DNA of 64,000 nt from Streptomyces bluensis (GTDB taxonomy: Bacteria > Actinomycetota > Actinomycetes > Streptomycetales > Streptomycetaceae). The stretch is taken from positions 248,001 through 312,000 of the forward strand of contig NZ_BMVM01000003.1 of assembly GCF_014650715.1 (NCBI RefSeq), written 5' to 3'. Shown one piece after another: positions 52,230-62,244 of this stretch (position 1 is the stretch's first letter; each line of letters opens with the position of its first letter). The position numbers and the translations under genes are program-made. The notes under the pieces are model-generated. The model was not told the origin of the DNA, ran no database searches, and saw only the letters and a program-made list of their open reading frames with translations.

Positions 52230-52300
52230 GTTTGTGGTTGCTCGCGCCCACGCGGCGGAGCCGCATATCCCATACAGCCTCGCGCCCCTTGTGCGTGGGC
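52230..52300. repeat. Streptomyces-type intergenic repeat
   Basis: GCGCCCACGCGGCGGAGCCG and the following CATACAGCCTCGCGCCCCTT resemble a sequence that I remember as frequent between Streptomyces genes. It stands between the hydrolase and LysR gene ends. A search of genomes would confirm its copy number. Confidence 0.5.
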
Positions 52301-52306
52301 TCGCCC

Positions 52307-53260
52307 TCAGTCTGGTAGGAGCCGGCCCCTTCGTGACAGCAGGAACCTCTTGAAGGCCGCCACCGGGGGTGTGTCCGGGTGGCCCGCGAGCCAGGCGACG
52401 CCGATCTCGCGGGCCGCGCGGGGCGCCGTGACCGTCACCTCGGCCACTCCCGGGCGGGGGACAGCCGGGGGTGGCAGCAGGGCGACGCCGAGGCCGGCCG
52501 CGACCAGGCCCCGCAGGGTCTCCGCCTCCTCGCCCTCGAAGGCGATGCGGGGCTTGAAGCCCGCCTGCCGGCACAGGTCGTCGGTGATGCGGCGCATGCC
52601 GTAGCCGGGTTCGAGGGTCACGAAGGTCTCGTCGGCGGCCTCGGCGAGGCGGACGCGTTTACGGGAGGCGAGGCGGTGGTCGGCCGGGACGACGAGGCGC
52701 AGCTTCTGTTCGTCGAGGCGGCGGGCGACGAGATCGGGTGCGTCCGGGACGGGCGACGTCAGGCACAGGTCCAGTTCCCCGGCCCGTAGCCGCTCGATCA
52801 TGGCCTCGCCGTAGTTCTGGACGAGGCTGAAGCGGACGCGCGGATGGTCCGCCCGGAAGGCGCGGATGAGCCCGGGGACCGTCTCCGAGCCCATGGTGTG
52901 CAGGAAACCGAAGGCGACCTTGCCGGTGGCGGGGTCGGCGTCGGCGCGCACCTCCTCCGCGGCGCGTGCGATCTCGGCGAGCGCGCGCTCGACGGAACCG
53001 AGGAAGGTGCGTCCGGCGGGGGTGAGGGAGACCGTGCGTCCCCGCCGGGCGAACAGGTCGACACCCAGGTCCTGTTCCAGCCGGACCATGGCCCGGGACA
53101 GCGTCGACTGCGGCACCTGCATCTCCTGCGCGGCACGGGTGACGTGCTCGGTGCGGGCGACCCCGGCGAAGTGGGCGAGACGCGGGGCGAGCACGGAAAC
53201 GATGTCTTCTGTGTCACTGGATGGTGACAGGTGAGCTTCTGACCTCTGCTGATGCACCAT
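52307..53260 (-). CDS. LysR-family regulator
   Basis: 317 aa from ATG 53260 (MVHQQRSEAHLSPSSD). The HTH is ARTEHVTRAAQEMQVPQSTL, SRAMVRLEQDLGVDLFAR, and the substrate-binding domain follows (GFLHTMGSETVPGLIRAFRA; LRGLVAAGLGVALLPPPAVP). The open frame continues upstream far into the MFS gene, but that part is antisense shadow. A CATAAT box ends 7 nt before the ATG, consistent with leaderless transcription. It is divergent from, and likely regulates, the MFS exporter. Confidence 0.9.
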   Translation of the reverse strand: MVHQQRSEAHLSPSSDTEDIVSVLAPRLAHFAGVARTEHVTRAAQEMQVPQSTLSRAMVRLEQDLGVDLFARRGRTVSLTPAGRTFLGSVERALAEIARAAEEVRADADPATGKVAFGFLHTMGSETVPGLIRAFRADHPRVRFSLVQNYGEAMIERLRAGELDLCLTSPVPDAPDLVARRLDEQKLRLVVPADHRLASRKRVRLAEAADETFVTLEPGYGMRRITDDLCRQAGFKPRIAFEGEEAETLRGLVAAGLGVALLPPPAVPRPGVAEVTVTAPRAAREIGVAWLAGHPDTPPVAAFKRFLLSRRGRLLPD

Positions 53261-53323
53261 GGGAACGATTATGGGGGTTCCATGCATTGGACGGATGAGT
53301 CGCGTGGTCCGTACGTTCGAGGC

Positions 53324-54679
53324 ATGCCTTCCGTCAGTACCGGGGCGTCCACCACCGTGGGCGCCGGACCGACCGTTCCCGCTTCCGGCTCCCGCAGCCA
53401 CTCCGACTCCCCCACTCACTCCCAAACCCACACCCACACCCACTCCCGCTCCAACCTGTCCTCCGACACCCGTATGACCCCGGGCGGGCCCGGTTACCGC
53501 CGGATGAGTCTGGCGCTGTTTCTCGCCGGGGTCGCGACCTTCGCGCTGCTCTACTCCACCCAGGCCCTCCTGCCGCTGGTCTCGGGCGACTTCGGGGTGA
53601 CCGCGAGCGCGGCGAGCTGGACGGTGTCCGCGGCGACGGGTGCGCTGGCGTTGTTCGTGCTGCCGATGAGCGCGCTGTCCGAGCGGTTCGGGCGGCGTGC
53701 GGTGATGACGGCTTCGCTGGCGGTCGCGGTGACGGTCGGGCTGCTGGTCCCCTTCGCCCCGAACCTGGGCGTTCTGGTGGTGCTGCGGGCGGTGCAGGGC
53801 GCGGCGCTCGCGGGGCTGCCGGCGTCGGCGACGGCGTACCTGGCGGAGGAGGTCCGTCCGAAGGCCCTGGTCACCGCGATCGGTCTGTTCGTCGCGGGCA
53901 ACAGTGTCGGCGGCATGAGCGGCCGGGTCATCACCGGCTGGGTCGCGCAGGAGTGGGGCTGGCGGGTCGCGGTCGGGGCGATCGGTGTCGTGGCGGTGGG
54001 GTGCGCGGTGGCCTTCCGGCTGCTGCTGCCGGCGCCGAGGCACTTCGCTCCGGGTTCGCTGCGGCCGCGTGTGCTGGCCCGTACGGTTCGTGACCATCTC
54101 TCGAACCCGCTGTTGCGCCGGCTGTACGCGATCGGTGCGCTGTTCATGACGGTGTTCGGCGGCGTCTACACGGTGATCGGTTACCGCCTGACCGAGGCGC
54201 CCTTCTCGCTGCCCCAGGGCATCGTGGGCTCGATCTTCCTGGTGTATCTGGTGGGTACGGTGTCGGCCTCCACTGCCGGGAAGCTGGTGGGGCGGCTCGG
54301 GCGGCGTGGGGCGCTGTACCTGGCGGGCGGGACGACGACGTCGGGGCTGCTGCTGTCCCTGGCTGACACGCTGCCGTTGGTGTTGCTGGGGCTGGTCCTG
54401 ATCACGGCCGGTTTCTTCGCCGGGCACGCGGTGGCGTCCTCCGCGGTGAGCCACACCGCGGCGCACGGGCGTGCGCAGGCTTCCGCGCTCTACCAGTCCG
54501 CGTACTACGTCGGTTCCAGTGCCGGGAGCACGATCGGTGCGGTGGCGTTCCACGCCGGGGGCTGGGCCGGGACCGTGGGGGTCGGGCTGCTGGCGGTGCT
54601 GGGTGTCGTGTCGATCACTGTCGTGGGGTCGCACGCGGCGCGGGTGCAGGCGCGGCGGGGGGCTGTGGCGGTGGGCTGA
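53324..54679 (+). CDS. MFS transporter with His-rich N-terminus
   Basis: 451 aa from ATG 53324. A cytoplasmic head of about 45 residues contains a His/Thr/Ser cluster (SHSDSPTHSQTHTHTHSRS). Twelve membrane helices follow, with the MFS loop LSERFGRRAVMTASL between helices 2 and 3. It resembles the YnfM/drug-efflux type. The head could bind metal ions. Expression is probably under the divergent LysR protein (64 bp apart). Confidence 0.88.
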   Translation: MPSVSTGASTTVGAGPTVPASGSRSHSDSPTHSQTHTHTHSRSNLSSDTRMTPGGPGYRRMSLALFLAGVATFALLYSTQALLPLVSGDFGVTASAASWTVSAATGALALFVLPMSALSERFGRRAVMTASLAVAVTVGLLVPFAPNLGVLVVLRAVQGAALAGLPASATAYLAEEVRPKALVTAIGLFVAGNSVGGMSGRVITGWVAQEWGWRVAVGAIGVVAVGCAVAFRLLLPAPRHFAPGSLRPRVLARTVRDHLSNPLLRRLYAIGALFMTVFGGVYTVIGYRLTEAPFSLPQGIVGSIFLVYLVGTVSASTAGKLVGRLGRRGALYLAGGTTTSGLLLSLADTLPLVLLGLVLITAGFFAGHAVASSAVSHTAAHGRAQASALYQSAYYVGSSAGSTIGAVAFHAGGWAGTVGVGLLAVLGVVSITVVGSHAARVQARRGAVAVG

Positions 54680-54795
54680 GCGGGTTCGCTCCGCGGGTTC
54701 CCTCCGGTTTTTCTCGCCCCCGCCGCCCCTACCCGTCCCATCCCTTCCTGGGGGCTGCCGCCCCCAGACCCCCGCTGTCGGCCTGAACGGCCTCG

Positions 54796-54844
54796 TCCTC
54801 AAACGCCGGACAGGCTGACATTCAGCCCCTCCGGCGTTTGAGGA
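54796..54844. repeat. Hairpin repeat of a common Streptomyces type
   Basis: TCCTCAAACGCCGGA (54796-54810) pairs with TCCGGCGTTTGAGGA (54830-54844), 15 bp perfect, with a 19-nt loop. Flanking GGGGGCTGCCGCCCCC-type blocks belong to it. It ends the MFS transcript; the rest of the 316-bp gap (54680-54995) holds only promoter DNA. Confidence 0.8.
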
Positions 54845-54995
54845 GCGGAGGTCCGGGGGCTGGCCCCCGGAAGACGCGGGTCGGCTGACCTGCGGTTTCG
54901 GGTGTCGAGGGGCCGTTGTCAGTGGGCTGCTGTAGCTTCCGAAGTGCTGGGCGTAAAGAGGCGCGCCAGGGAGCAGCCACAGGGGTGGATGGACG

Positions 54996-56003
54996 ATGAG
55001 CAAGGGCACGGCGACAGCAGCAGACCTCGACCTGCAACTGGAGAAGTACCGGGTCGAGCTGACCGGTTACTGCTACCGGATGCTCGGCTCGTCCTTCGAG
55101 GCGGAGGACGCGGTACAGGACACCCTCGTCAGGGCCTGGCGGAGCTACGAGAAGTTCGAGGGCCGCTCCTCGCTCCGTTCATGGCTGTACCGCATCGCGA
55201 CGAACGTATGCCTGGACATGCTGACGGCAGGCAACAAGCGGGCCCGCCCCGTCGACCTCAGCGACTCCACCCCCCTGGCCCAGGCGGCCCTCTCCCCCCG
55301 CCCGGACAACACCTGGCTGGAGCCCGTCCCCGACGCCCGCGTCCTGCCCACGACCAGCGACCCGGCGGAGGCGGCCGTGGCGAAGGAGTCCGTCCGGCTG
55401 GCCTTCGTCGCGGCCCTGCAGAAGCTGCCCGCCAAGCAGCGTGCCGTGCTCATCCTCCGCGAGGTGCTCGCCTGGAAGGCGAGCGAGGTCGCCGAGCTGC
55501 TCGAAACCTCGGTGGCGTCGGTGAACAGCGCGCTCCAGAGGGCACGGGCGACGCTGGCCGACGCGCACAACCAGGGCGCGGACAGCGCCGTCTCCGACCC
55601 GCTGGACGAGGAGCAGCAGAAGCTCCTCGACCGCTACATGGCGGCGTTCGAGGGCTACGACATGGCGGCGCTGACCGCGCTGCTGCACGAGGACGCGGTC
55701 ATGACGATGCCGCCGTTCGACCTGTGGCTGCGCGGCACGGCCGACATCACCGGCTTCATGACGACGCTGGGCGCACCCTGCGCGGGCTCGCACCTGGTGC
55801 CGGTCGCCGTGAACGGCCTGCCGGGCTTCGCCCAGTACAAGCCGGATCCGGACAAAGGTGGCTTCTCCCCGTGGGCGATCCAGGCCCTGGAGATATCAGA
55901 GGGCCGGATCGCCGGGTTCCACTGCTTTCTCGACACAGCCCGCCTGTTCCCGCTCTTCGGGCTGCCCCTCCATCTCGAAGGCGAGACCGACGAGACCGAG
56001 TAG
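54996..56003 (+). CDS. ECF sigma factor with C-terminal SnoaL-like domain (ECF41/SigX5 type)
   Basis: 335 aa. Region 2 (LTGYCYRMLGSSFEAEDAVQ, then DTLVRAWRSYEKFEGRSSLR) and region 4 (ALQKLPAKQRAVLILREVLA, then WKASEVAELLETSVASVNSA) are followed by an NTF2-like domain of about 120 residues (LLDRYMAAFEGYDMAALTAL; MPPFDLWLRGTADITGF). In this group the extension controls the sigma factor directly and no anti-sigma factor is needed. Its last 108 bp overlap the opposing STAS gene. Confidence 0.9.
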   Translation: MSKGTATAADLDLQLEKYRVELTGYCYRMLGSSFEAEDAVQDTLVRAWRSYEKFEGRSSLRSWLYRIATNVCLDMLTAGNKRARPVDLSDSTPLAQAALSPRPDNTWLEPVPDARVLPTTSDPAEAAVAKESVRLAFVAALQKLPAKQRAVLILREVLAWKASEVAELLETSVASVNSALQRARATLADAHNQGADSAVSDPLDEEQQKLLDRYMAAFEGYDMAALTALLHEDAVMTMPPFDLWLRGTADITGFMTTLGAPCAGSHLVPVAVNGLPGFAQYKPDPDKGGFSPWAIQALEISEGRIAGFHCFLDTARLFPLFGLPLHLEGETDETE

Positions 56004-56282
56004 CGCGCGCAGCGCCGGGTCGGGGCCCCGCAGCCGGATGCGGCCCCCGGCACGCCGGGCGGCGAGCTGAAGCCTGGCCAGTACGTCGACGGTGGCCAGC
56101 CCCGCCGGTCCGATTCCGGCGACGTCGCACACCACGACCCCCGCCCCCGTCACCGTCAGCAGCGCGCGCACATCGGCACAGAGCCGGGGCACCTCGTCCT
56201 TGGCGACGGGTCCCGGCAGCACGAGTACAGCGGGTGTCGTGGCATCCACGTTCGGTAGACCGTCCTGGGGCTCGTGACTCAT
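55896..56282 (-). CDS. STAS-domain protein (anti-anti-sigma-like)
   Basis: 128 aa from ATG 56282 (MSHEPQDGLPNVDATTPAVL). The STAS fold is suggested by VLVLPGPVAKDEVPRLCADV, GAGVVVCDVAGIGPAGLATV, DVLARLQLAARRAGGRIRLR and ALRALLGLVGLAFEMEG. The position usually holding a phosphorylatable Ser (DxSxxxxxD) reads DVAGIGPAGLATVD, where Thr or none could serve. Its 3' third is antisense to the ECF sigma factor gene, so the two mRNAs overlap. Confidence 0.7.
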   Translation of the reverse strand: MSHEPQDGLPNVDATTPAVLVLPGPVAKDEVPRLCADVRALLTVTGAGVVVCDVAGIGPAGLATVDVLARLQLAARRAGGRIRLRGPDPALRALLGLVGLAFEMEGQPEEREQAGCVEKAVEPGDPAL

Positions 56283-56417
56283 CGCGGGGCAGAGACCGGA
56301 TCGACGCCAAAGATCACATTGACCTGTGCCCCGCCTTCCCCGGAGGGTTGGGTGTATGCCCCATGGATCTGCACCACCCGCGATACCCGACGGCCTCCTT
56401 CCCTCCGAGGAGGCTCT

Positions 56418-57338
56418 GTGCAAGGGGTGCTGACAGGGTTCGCGGTGATCGCCGTCGTCATTGGCGTCGGCTTCGTCATCGGACGCCGTGGCTATCTCGG
56501 CGAGCACGGACGGGAGGTGCTGACCAAGCTCGCGTTCCATGTGGCCTCACCGGCCCTGTTGTTCACCACACTCGCCGAGGCCGACCTGTCGGTGATCTTC
56601 TCCAGCCGCCTGCTCGTCACGGCGCTGAGCACGGCAGCGGCGGCCGGAGTCTTCGTCGCGGTCGGTGTCGTACGGCGCTGGGGCATCGGCCGGACGACCA
56701 TCGGCGCGCTGTGCTCCAGTTACGTCAACGCCGGCAACCTGGGCATCCCGATCGCCGTGTACGTGCTGGGCGACGCCTCGCTCGTGGCGCCGGTGCTGCT
56801 GTTCCAGGTGATCGCGCTGACACCGATCGCGCTGACGATCCTGGACCTGTCGGGGCGGGGCGACAAGGGCCCGCTATGGCGGCGGCTGATCACGCCCCTG
56901 CGCAACCCGATCGCGGTGGGCTCGCTGGCCGGGGTCGCGGTCTCGGCGTCCGGTCTGACGGTACCGGGGGCGGTCATGGATCCGCTGACGCTGATCGGGA
57001 ACATGTCGGTGCCCGCGGTCCTGCTCGCCTTCGGGATCTCCCTGTGCGGCAGCACGATGCCTGGCCGTGGCACCGACCGGCACCCGGTGCTGCTCTCGGT
57101 CGCCCTGAAGTCGGTGGGCCAGCCGGTGGTGGCCTGGGCGCTGGCGGCCGGGGTCTTCGGCCTGCACGGGGCGCCTCTCCTCGACGTCGTCGTCACCTCG
57201 GCGCTCCCGGCCGCGCAGAACCTCTTCACGTATGCGAGCCGCTATCGCGTGGGCGAGGTACTGGCCCGGGAGTCGATCCTGCTGTCGACGGTGCTGTCGG
57301 TGCCGGTGCTGGTGGTGGTGGCGGCGTTGTTGGGGTGA
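56418..57338 (+). CDS. AEC-family (auxin efflux carrier-like) transporter
   Basis: 306 aa from GTG 56418, with CGAGGAGG upstream. Ten hydrophobic segments, beginning GVLTGFAVIAVVIGVGFVIG, and the family repeat motif SYVNAGNLGIPIAVYVLG with its inverted counterpart TSALPAAQNLFTYASRYRVG identify the AEC family. These carry small organic acids or similar. It is divergent from the STAS gene by 135 bp. Confidence 0.88.
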   Translation: MQGVLTGFAVIAVVIGVGFVIGRRGYLGEHGREVLTKLAFHVASPALLFTTLAEADLSVIFSSRLLVTALSTAAAAGVFVAVGVVRRWGIGRTTIGALCSSYVNAGNLGIPIAVYVLGDASLVAPVLLFQVIALTPIALTILDLSGRGDKGPLWRRLITPLRNPIAVGSLAGVAVSASGLTVPGAVMDPLTLIGNMSVPAVLLAFGISLCGSTMPGRGTDRHPVLLSVALKSVGQPVVAWALAAGVFGLHGAPLLDVVVTSALPAAQNLFTYASRYRVGEVLARESILLSTVLSVPVLVVVAALLG

Positions 57339-57346
57339 GGTGTATG

Positions 57347-57931
57347 TCAGTCGACGGGGAACTCGCTGGTGTCGATGACGAGGTCGAAGGGGTCTGGGAG
57401 CTTGAGGGCCTCGCCGAACTTGGCGGTGCTCAGAGGGCGGTAGACGTCGCCCTTCGGTTCGCCGTAGAGCGTCGCGGTCGGGCCCTCGGGAGCCCAGCGA
57501 TCGACGAGGAGGTAGAGCGGGATGCCCGCGGCGGCGTAGGCGGCGGGCTTGCTGATGCGGTCGTGGCGGGCGTTGGACTTGGAGGTCACCTCGACGACGA
57601 GCTCGGCGAGGGCGGCCGGGATGTGGGTGTTCGTGTCCGCGTGCTCCCGCCTCGGAGCGACCACGATGTCCGGGATGAGCATGCCCAGGCGCGAGGGCAC
57701 GGCGACCGACAGCGTCTGGAAGACCCCCCAGTCCTCGGGGATCACGGAGTAAAGGCGGCGCTGGATGCTTTCCGCGATCAGGTTGTGGCGGAACGCGGGA
57801 GCAGGTGACACGGTGATGATCCCCTCGATGATCTCCACCTTGCTGCCCTCAGGCCATTCCATCTCCTCCCAGAACCGGACGAGGTCGTCCCAGCTCTGAT
57901 CGGGGTCCTGGCTGATGGTGAGTGCGCTCAT
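57347..57931 (-). CDS. Uma2 (DUF820) PD-(D/E)XK nuclease-fold protein
   Basis: 194 aa from ATG 57931. It has the Uma2 order: LVRFWEEMEWPEGSKVEIIE, the early EGI of the fold, MLIPDIVVAPRREHAD with the metal-binding Asp, and AELVVEVTSKSNARHDRISK with E-x-(S/K) catalytic residues, then AAYAAAGIPLYLLVDRW. Streptomyces have many such genes; their targets are unknown. It converges with the AEC gene and ends only 8 bp away. Confidence 0.9.
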   Translation of the reverse strand: MSALTISQDPDQSWDDLVRFWEEMEWPEGSKVEIIEGIITVSPAPAFRHNLIAESIQRRLYSVIPEDWGVFQTLSVAVPSRLGMLIPDIVVAPRREHADTNTHIPAALAELVVEVTSKSNARHDRISKPAAYAAAGIPLYLLVDRWAPEGPTATLYGEPKGDVYRPLSTAKFGEALKLPDPFDLVIDTSEFPVD

Positions 57932-58027
57932 GGCGGTCTCCTCTTCGGTACGTCACCGATCCCAGCATGCCGAACGGAACCGGCGCCGGTCCACCGATCC
58001 CGTTCACCCGAATGGGGAAACCGCAGC

Positions 58028-59311
<1,284 letters not shown>

Positions 59312-59374
59312 GGCTTTGCTTTCCTTCCGAGGTTCCGGAGGTTCCGAAAGTGACTTCCGGGGTTCCGGAAGTGA

Positions 59375-59418
59375 GCGGCCCCTCCGACCCGACCCAACCG
59401 GTCGTCAGGAGGGGCCGC
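59375..59418 (-). terminator. Intercistronic hairpin between cdd and deoA
   Basis: An 11-bp perfect stem (GCGGCCCCTCC at 59375-59385 with GGAGGGGCCGC at 59408-59418), 22-nt loop, 5 bp after the cdd stop. It is followed by TTCCGG repeats (59330-59370). It could be a partial terminator giving deoA less mRNA, or an RNA-processing site. Confidence 0.6.
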
Positions 59419-59423
59419 ACGCG

Positions 59424-59834
59424 TTACTTGGTGAGATGCTCCGGGCCGAACGCCTGCGGCAGCATCTCCGACAGGGGCAGGACGCCCTCCGGGGTCTCCA
59501 GGAGCATGTCCGGCCCCCCGAACTCGTACAGCAGCTGGCGGCAGCGACCGCACGGGACGAGGATGGCGCCCTGCCCGTCCACGCACGTGAAGTGCGTCAG
59601 CCGCCCGCCGCCGCTGTTCTGCAGCTGCGAGACCAGCCCGCACTCGGCGCACAGCCCGAGACCGTAGGAGGCGTTCTCGACATTGCAGCCCGAGACGATC
59701 CGGCCGTCGTCGACCAGGGCGGCGACGCCGACCGGGTAGCCGGAGTACGGGGCGTACGCCCGGGACATCGCGTCCCGGGCCACCACCCGCAGCTCGTCCC
59801 AGTCGACGCCGTCGACACAGGCGGGCGACGTCAC
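59424..59834 (-). CDS. cdd: Cytidine deaminase
   Basis: 136 aa from GTG 59834, overlapping the permease stop (GTGA). SGCNVENASYGLGLCAECGL contains the catalytic Glu-Cys pattern (here Cys-Ala-Glu), and ILVPCGRCRQLLYEFGG the PCxxC zinc site. It converts cytidine and deoxycytidine to uridine and deoxyuridine. Translational coupling to the permease ties it to uptake. Confidence 0.94.
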   Translation of the reverse strand: MTSPACVDGVDWDELRVVARDAMSRAYAPYSGYPVGVAALVDDGRIVSGCNVENASYGLGLCAECGLVSQLQNSGGGRLTHFTCVDGQGAILVPCGRCRQLLYEFGGPDMLLETPEGVLPLSEMLPQAFGPEHLTK

Positions 59835-61096
59835 TTGCCCTGTCCCTTCCGGTACGGCAGACCGTCCGCCTTGGGCATGCGCAGCCGCTGCGCGGAGAGC
59901 GCGAGGACGACCAGCGTGATGACGTACGGCGTGGCGGAGACGACCTGGTTGGGGACCTCGTCGGTGGTCACGTACCAAGTGAACAGCAGGGCGCCGATCA
60001 GGACGGTGATCGCGGCGGTGGTGTACTTCTTCCGGACCGCCAGCCAGATGGCGCCGATGACCAGCAGGAGGGCGCCGAGCAGCAGCAGCGCGTGGACGTT
60101 CTCGGCGCCGCCGCGCAGGTTGAGGCTGTCGGTGTAGCCGAACAGGCCGGCGCCGAGGGCGAGTCCGCCCGGCATCCAGTTGCCGAAGATCATCGCGGCG
60201 AGACCGATGTAACCGCGCCCGCTGGTCTGGCCCTCCAGATAGAAGGGGTTGGCCACGATGGACAGGAAGACACCGCCGAGGCCGGCCAGTCCGCCGGAGA
60301 TGATCACAGCCAGGTACTTGTACTTGTAGACGTTGACGCCGAGCGACTCGGCGGCGACGGGGTTCTCACCGCAGGAGCGCAGACGCAGACCGAACGAGGT
60401 GCGCCACAGCACCCACCAGCTGCCGGGGATCAGCGCGACGGCGATGAGGGTCAGCCAGGAGACATGGGTGACCAGGCCGCCGAGCAGGCCCGCGATGTCG
60501 GAGACCAGGAACCAGCCCTTGTGGTTGAGTTCCTGAAGCGCGTCCGAGAGCCCCGGCACCGTGAAGTCGCCGAGGGACTCCACCGGCGGGGACTGCTTGG
60601 CCGAACCGCCCTGCGTGCCCTCGAAGGCGAGGGGGGCCAGGTAGCGGGTGGCGCCGAGGGCGAGGATGTTGATGGCCACACCGGAGACGATGTGGTTGAC
60701 GTTGAAGGTGACGGTGACGAGGGCGTGCAGGAGGCCGCCGATGGCGCCGCCGGCGATGCCGACGAGGACGCCGGTCCACGGGCCCCACTGGTAGCCGGCC
60801 CAGGCGCCGAACCAGGTGCCGAGGATCATCATGCCTTCGAGGCCGATGTTCACGACGCCCGCGCGCTCGGCCCACAGGCCGCCGAGACCGGCCAGTCCGA
60901 TCGGGACGGCCAGCTCCAGCGCGGTGGACATCTGGCTGACGTTGGTGATGCCGTCGGCGCCGGTGACGATGCGGACGATCGAGGTCAGCGCGAGGCCGCC
61001 GGCGATGACGAGCATCAGGACGGGCAGCGACAGTCTGCGGCCGGCCGGGGCGGCGGGCTGCAGCGTGGGCTGGTTGACAGCGGTCGCGGTGGTCAT
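59831..61096 (-). CDS. ABC transporter permease (nucleoside type), second
   Basis: 421 aa from ATG 61096, overlapping the first permease stop (ATGA). About ten helices are in the BPD_transp_2 pattern, with IGLAGLGGLWAERAGVVNIG, LEGMMILGTWFGAWAGY, ILALGATRYLAPLAFEGTQ and LRSCGENPVAAESLGVNVYK (the coupling loop for the ATPase). It is of the NupQ/YufQ kind, importing nucleosides with BmpA-like binding proteins. The operon order with cdd and deoA supports that. Confidence 0.93.
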   Translation of the reverse strand: MTTATAVNQPTLQPAAPAGRRLSLPVLMLVIAGGLALTSIVRIVTGADGITNVSQMSTALELAVPIGLAGLGGLWAERAGVVNIGLEGMMILGTWFGAWAGYQWGPWTGVLVGIAGGAIGGLLHALVTVTFNVNHIVSGVAINILALGATRYLAPLAFEGTQGGSAKQSPPVESLGDFTVPGLSDALQELNHKGWFLVSDIAGLLGGLVTHVSWLTLIAVALIPGSWWVLWRTSFGLRLRSCGENPVAAESLGVNVYKYKYLAVIISGGLAGLGGVFLSIVANPFYLEGQTSGRGYIGLAAMIFGNWMPGGLALGAGLFGYTDSLNLRGGAENVHALLLLGALLLVIGAIWLAVRKKYTTAAITVLIGALLFTWYVTTDEVPNQVVSATPYVITLVVLALSAQRLRMPKADGLPYRKGQGK

Positions 61097-62244
61097 CGGC
61101 CAGCCACCTCCTTCTGGGCGTTGGTGTCGGCGGCGTTGCCGGTGGCGCTGTCGGTGGCGCCGAGGACGTGACCCGCGGCGAGCTCCGCGCCGACGCGGCG
61201 CTGCTGGCGGCGCAGACCCCACTCGCGCACGGCCTCGTAACTGACGACGACGGCGAGCACGATCAGGCCCTGCATGATGACCGCGATCTCTTTGTCGTAG
61301 TCGTGGAAGTCGAGCTCGGGCGAGGCCTTGTCGAGCCAGGCCCACAGCAGGGCCGCGAACGCGATACCGGTCGGGTTGTTGCGGCCGAGCAGGGCGATGC
61401 CGATGCCGAGGAAGCCGATGCCGGTGGGGAAGTTCAGGCTGTAGGTGTGGGTGTCGCCGAGGAGGATCGGCAGGCCCGCGAGACCGGCCATGCCGCCGGA
61501 GATCAGCATCGCGGTCAGCACCATCCGCTTGGGGTCGACACCGCTGGCCGCGGCGGCGCTCTCCGAGGCACCCGAGGCCCGCAGGTCGAAGCCGAAGCGG
61601 GTGCGGTTGAGGACGACCCAGTAGACGACGCCGAGCAGGACGGCGAGGAACACCAGGCCGTAGATCTCGCCGGCCGCGCCCAGGTCGATACCGGGCACCC
61701 AGCCGGACTCGTGCATCTCGCCGGTGGTGTTGTTGTTGCCGACCTTGACGCCGAAGACGCTGGGCAGCCACAGGTAGGCGATCACGGACGTCGCGATCGC
61801 GTTGAGCATGATCGTCGCGACGACCTCGCTGACGCCGCGGGTGACCTTGAGGACACCGGCGATGCCGGACCAGAAGGCGCCGGTGAACACCGCGGTCAGG
61901 AGCAGCAGCGGGATCTGGAGGAACGCCGGCAGGTTCACATGGGCGCCGACGACCGCCGCGATCATCGCGGCGAGCTGGTACTGGCCGTCGACGCCGATGT
62001 TGAACAGGTTCATCCGGAAGCCGATGGCCACCGCGAGCGCCGCGATGTAGTACATCGAGGCCTGGTTGATGATCAGGACCTGGATGTCGGAGAACGTGGC
62101 CTGCTCGAACATCAGGGTGTACGGCTCGACCGGGTTCTTGCCCGAGGCGATCAGCACCACCGAGGTCAGGGCGAAGGCCACGGCGAGCGCGATGACCGGT
62201 CCGGCCACCGCGAGGAGCACACGCTCCTTGTCGAACTTCTTCAT
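61093..62244 (-). CDS. ABC transporter permease (nucleoside type), first
   Basis: 383 aa from ATG 62244, its A shared with the ATPase stop (TGATG). Hydrophobic segments include LLAVAGPVIALAVAFALTSV, SMYYIAALAVAIGFRMNLFN and IGVDGQYQLAAMIAAVVGAH, with FDLRASGASESAAAASGVDP as the ATPase-coupling region. It is of the NupP/YufP kind, paired with the next permease. Confidence 0.93.
   Translation of the reverse strand: MKKFDKERVLLAVAGPVIALAVAFALTSVVLIASGKNPVEPYTLMFEQATFSDIQVLIINQASMYYIAALAVAIGFRMNLFNIGVDGQYQLAAMIAAVVGAHVNLPAFLQIPLLLLTAVFTGAFWSGIAGVLKVTRGVSEVVATIMLNAIATSVIAYLWLPSVFGVKVGNNNTTGEMHESGWVPGIDLGAAGEIYGLVFLAVLLGVVYWVVLNRTRFGFDLRASGASESAAAASGVDPKRMVLTAMLISGGMAGLAGLPILLGDTHTYSLNFPTGIGFLGIGIALLGRNNPTGIAFAALLWAWLDKASPELDFHDYDKEIAVIMQGLIVLAVVVSYEAVREWGLRRQQRRVGAELAAGHVLGATDSATGNAADTNAQKEVAGR

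Noticed and set aside
53287..53317. TTGGAC and TACGTT as a consensus-spaced leaderless MFS promoter
   Set aside because: The spacer is 19 bp, so the -35 is doubtful; only the -10-to-ATG distance fits.
53261..55009. Upstream continuation of the LysR frame to 900 aa
   Set aside because: It runs antisense through the MFS gene and is full of Arg/His/Pro. The HTH and a leaderless promoter place the real start at 53260.
57347..57931. Uma2 gene as evidence of an insertion sequence
   Set aside because: Uma2 proteins are common in Streptomyces as single genes. No inverted repeats or transposase flank it.
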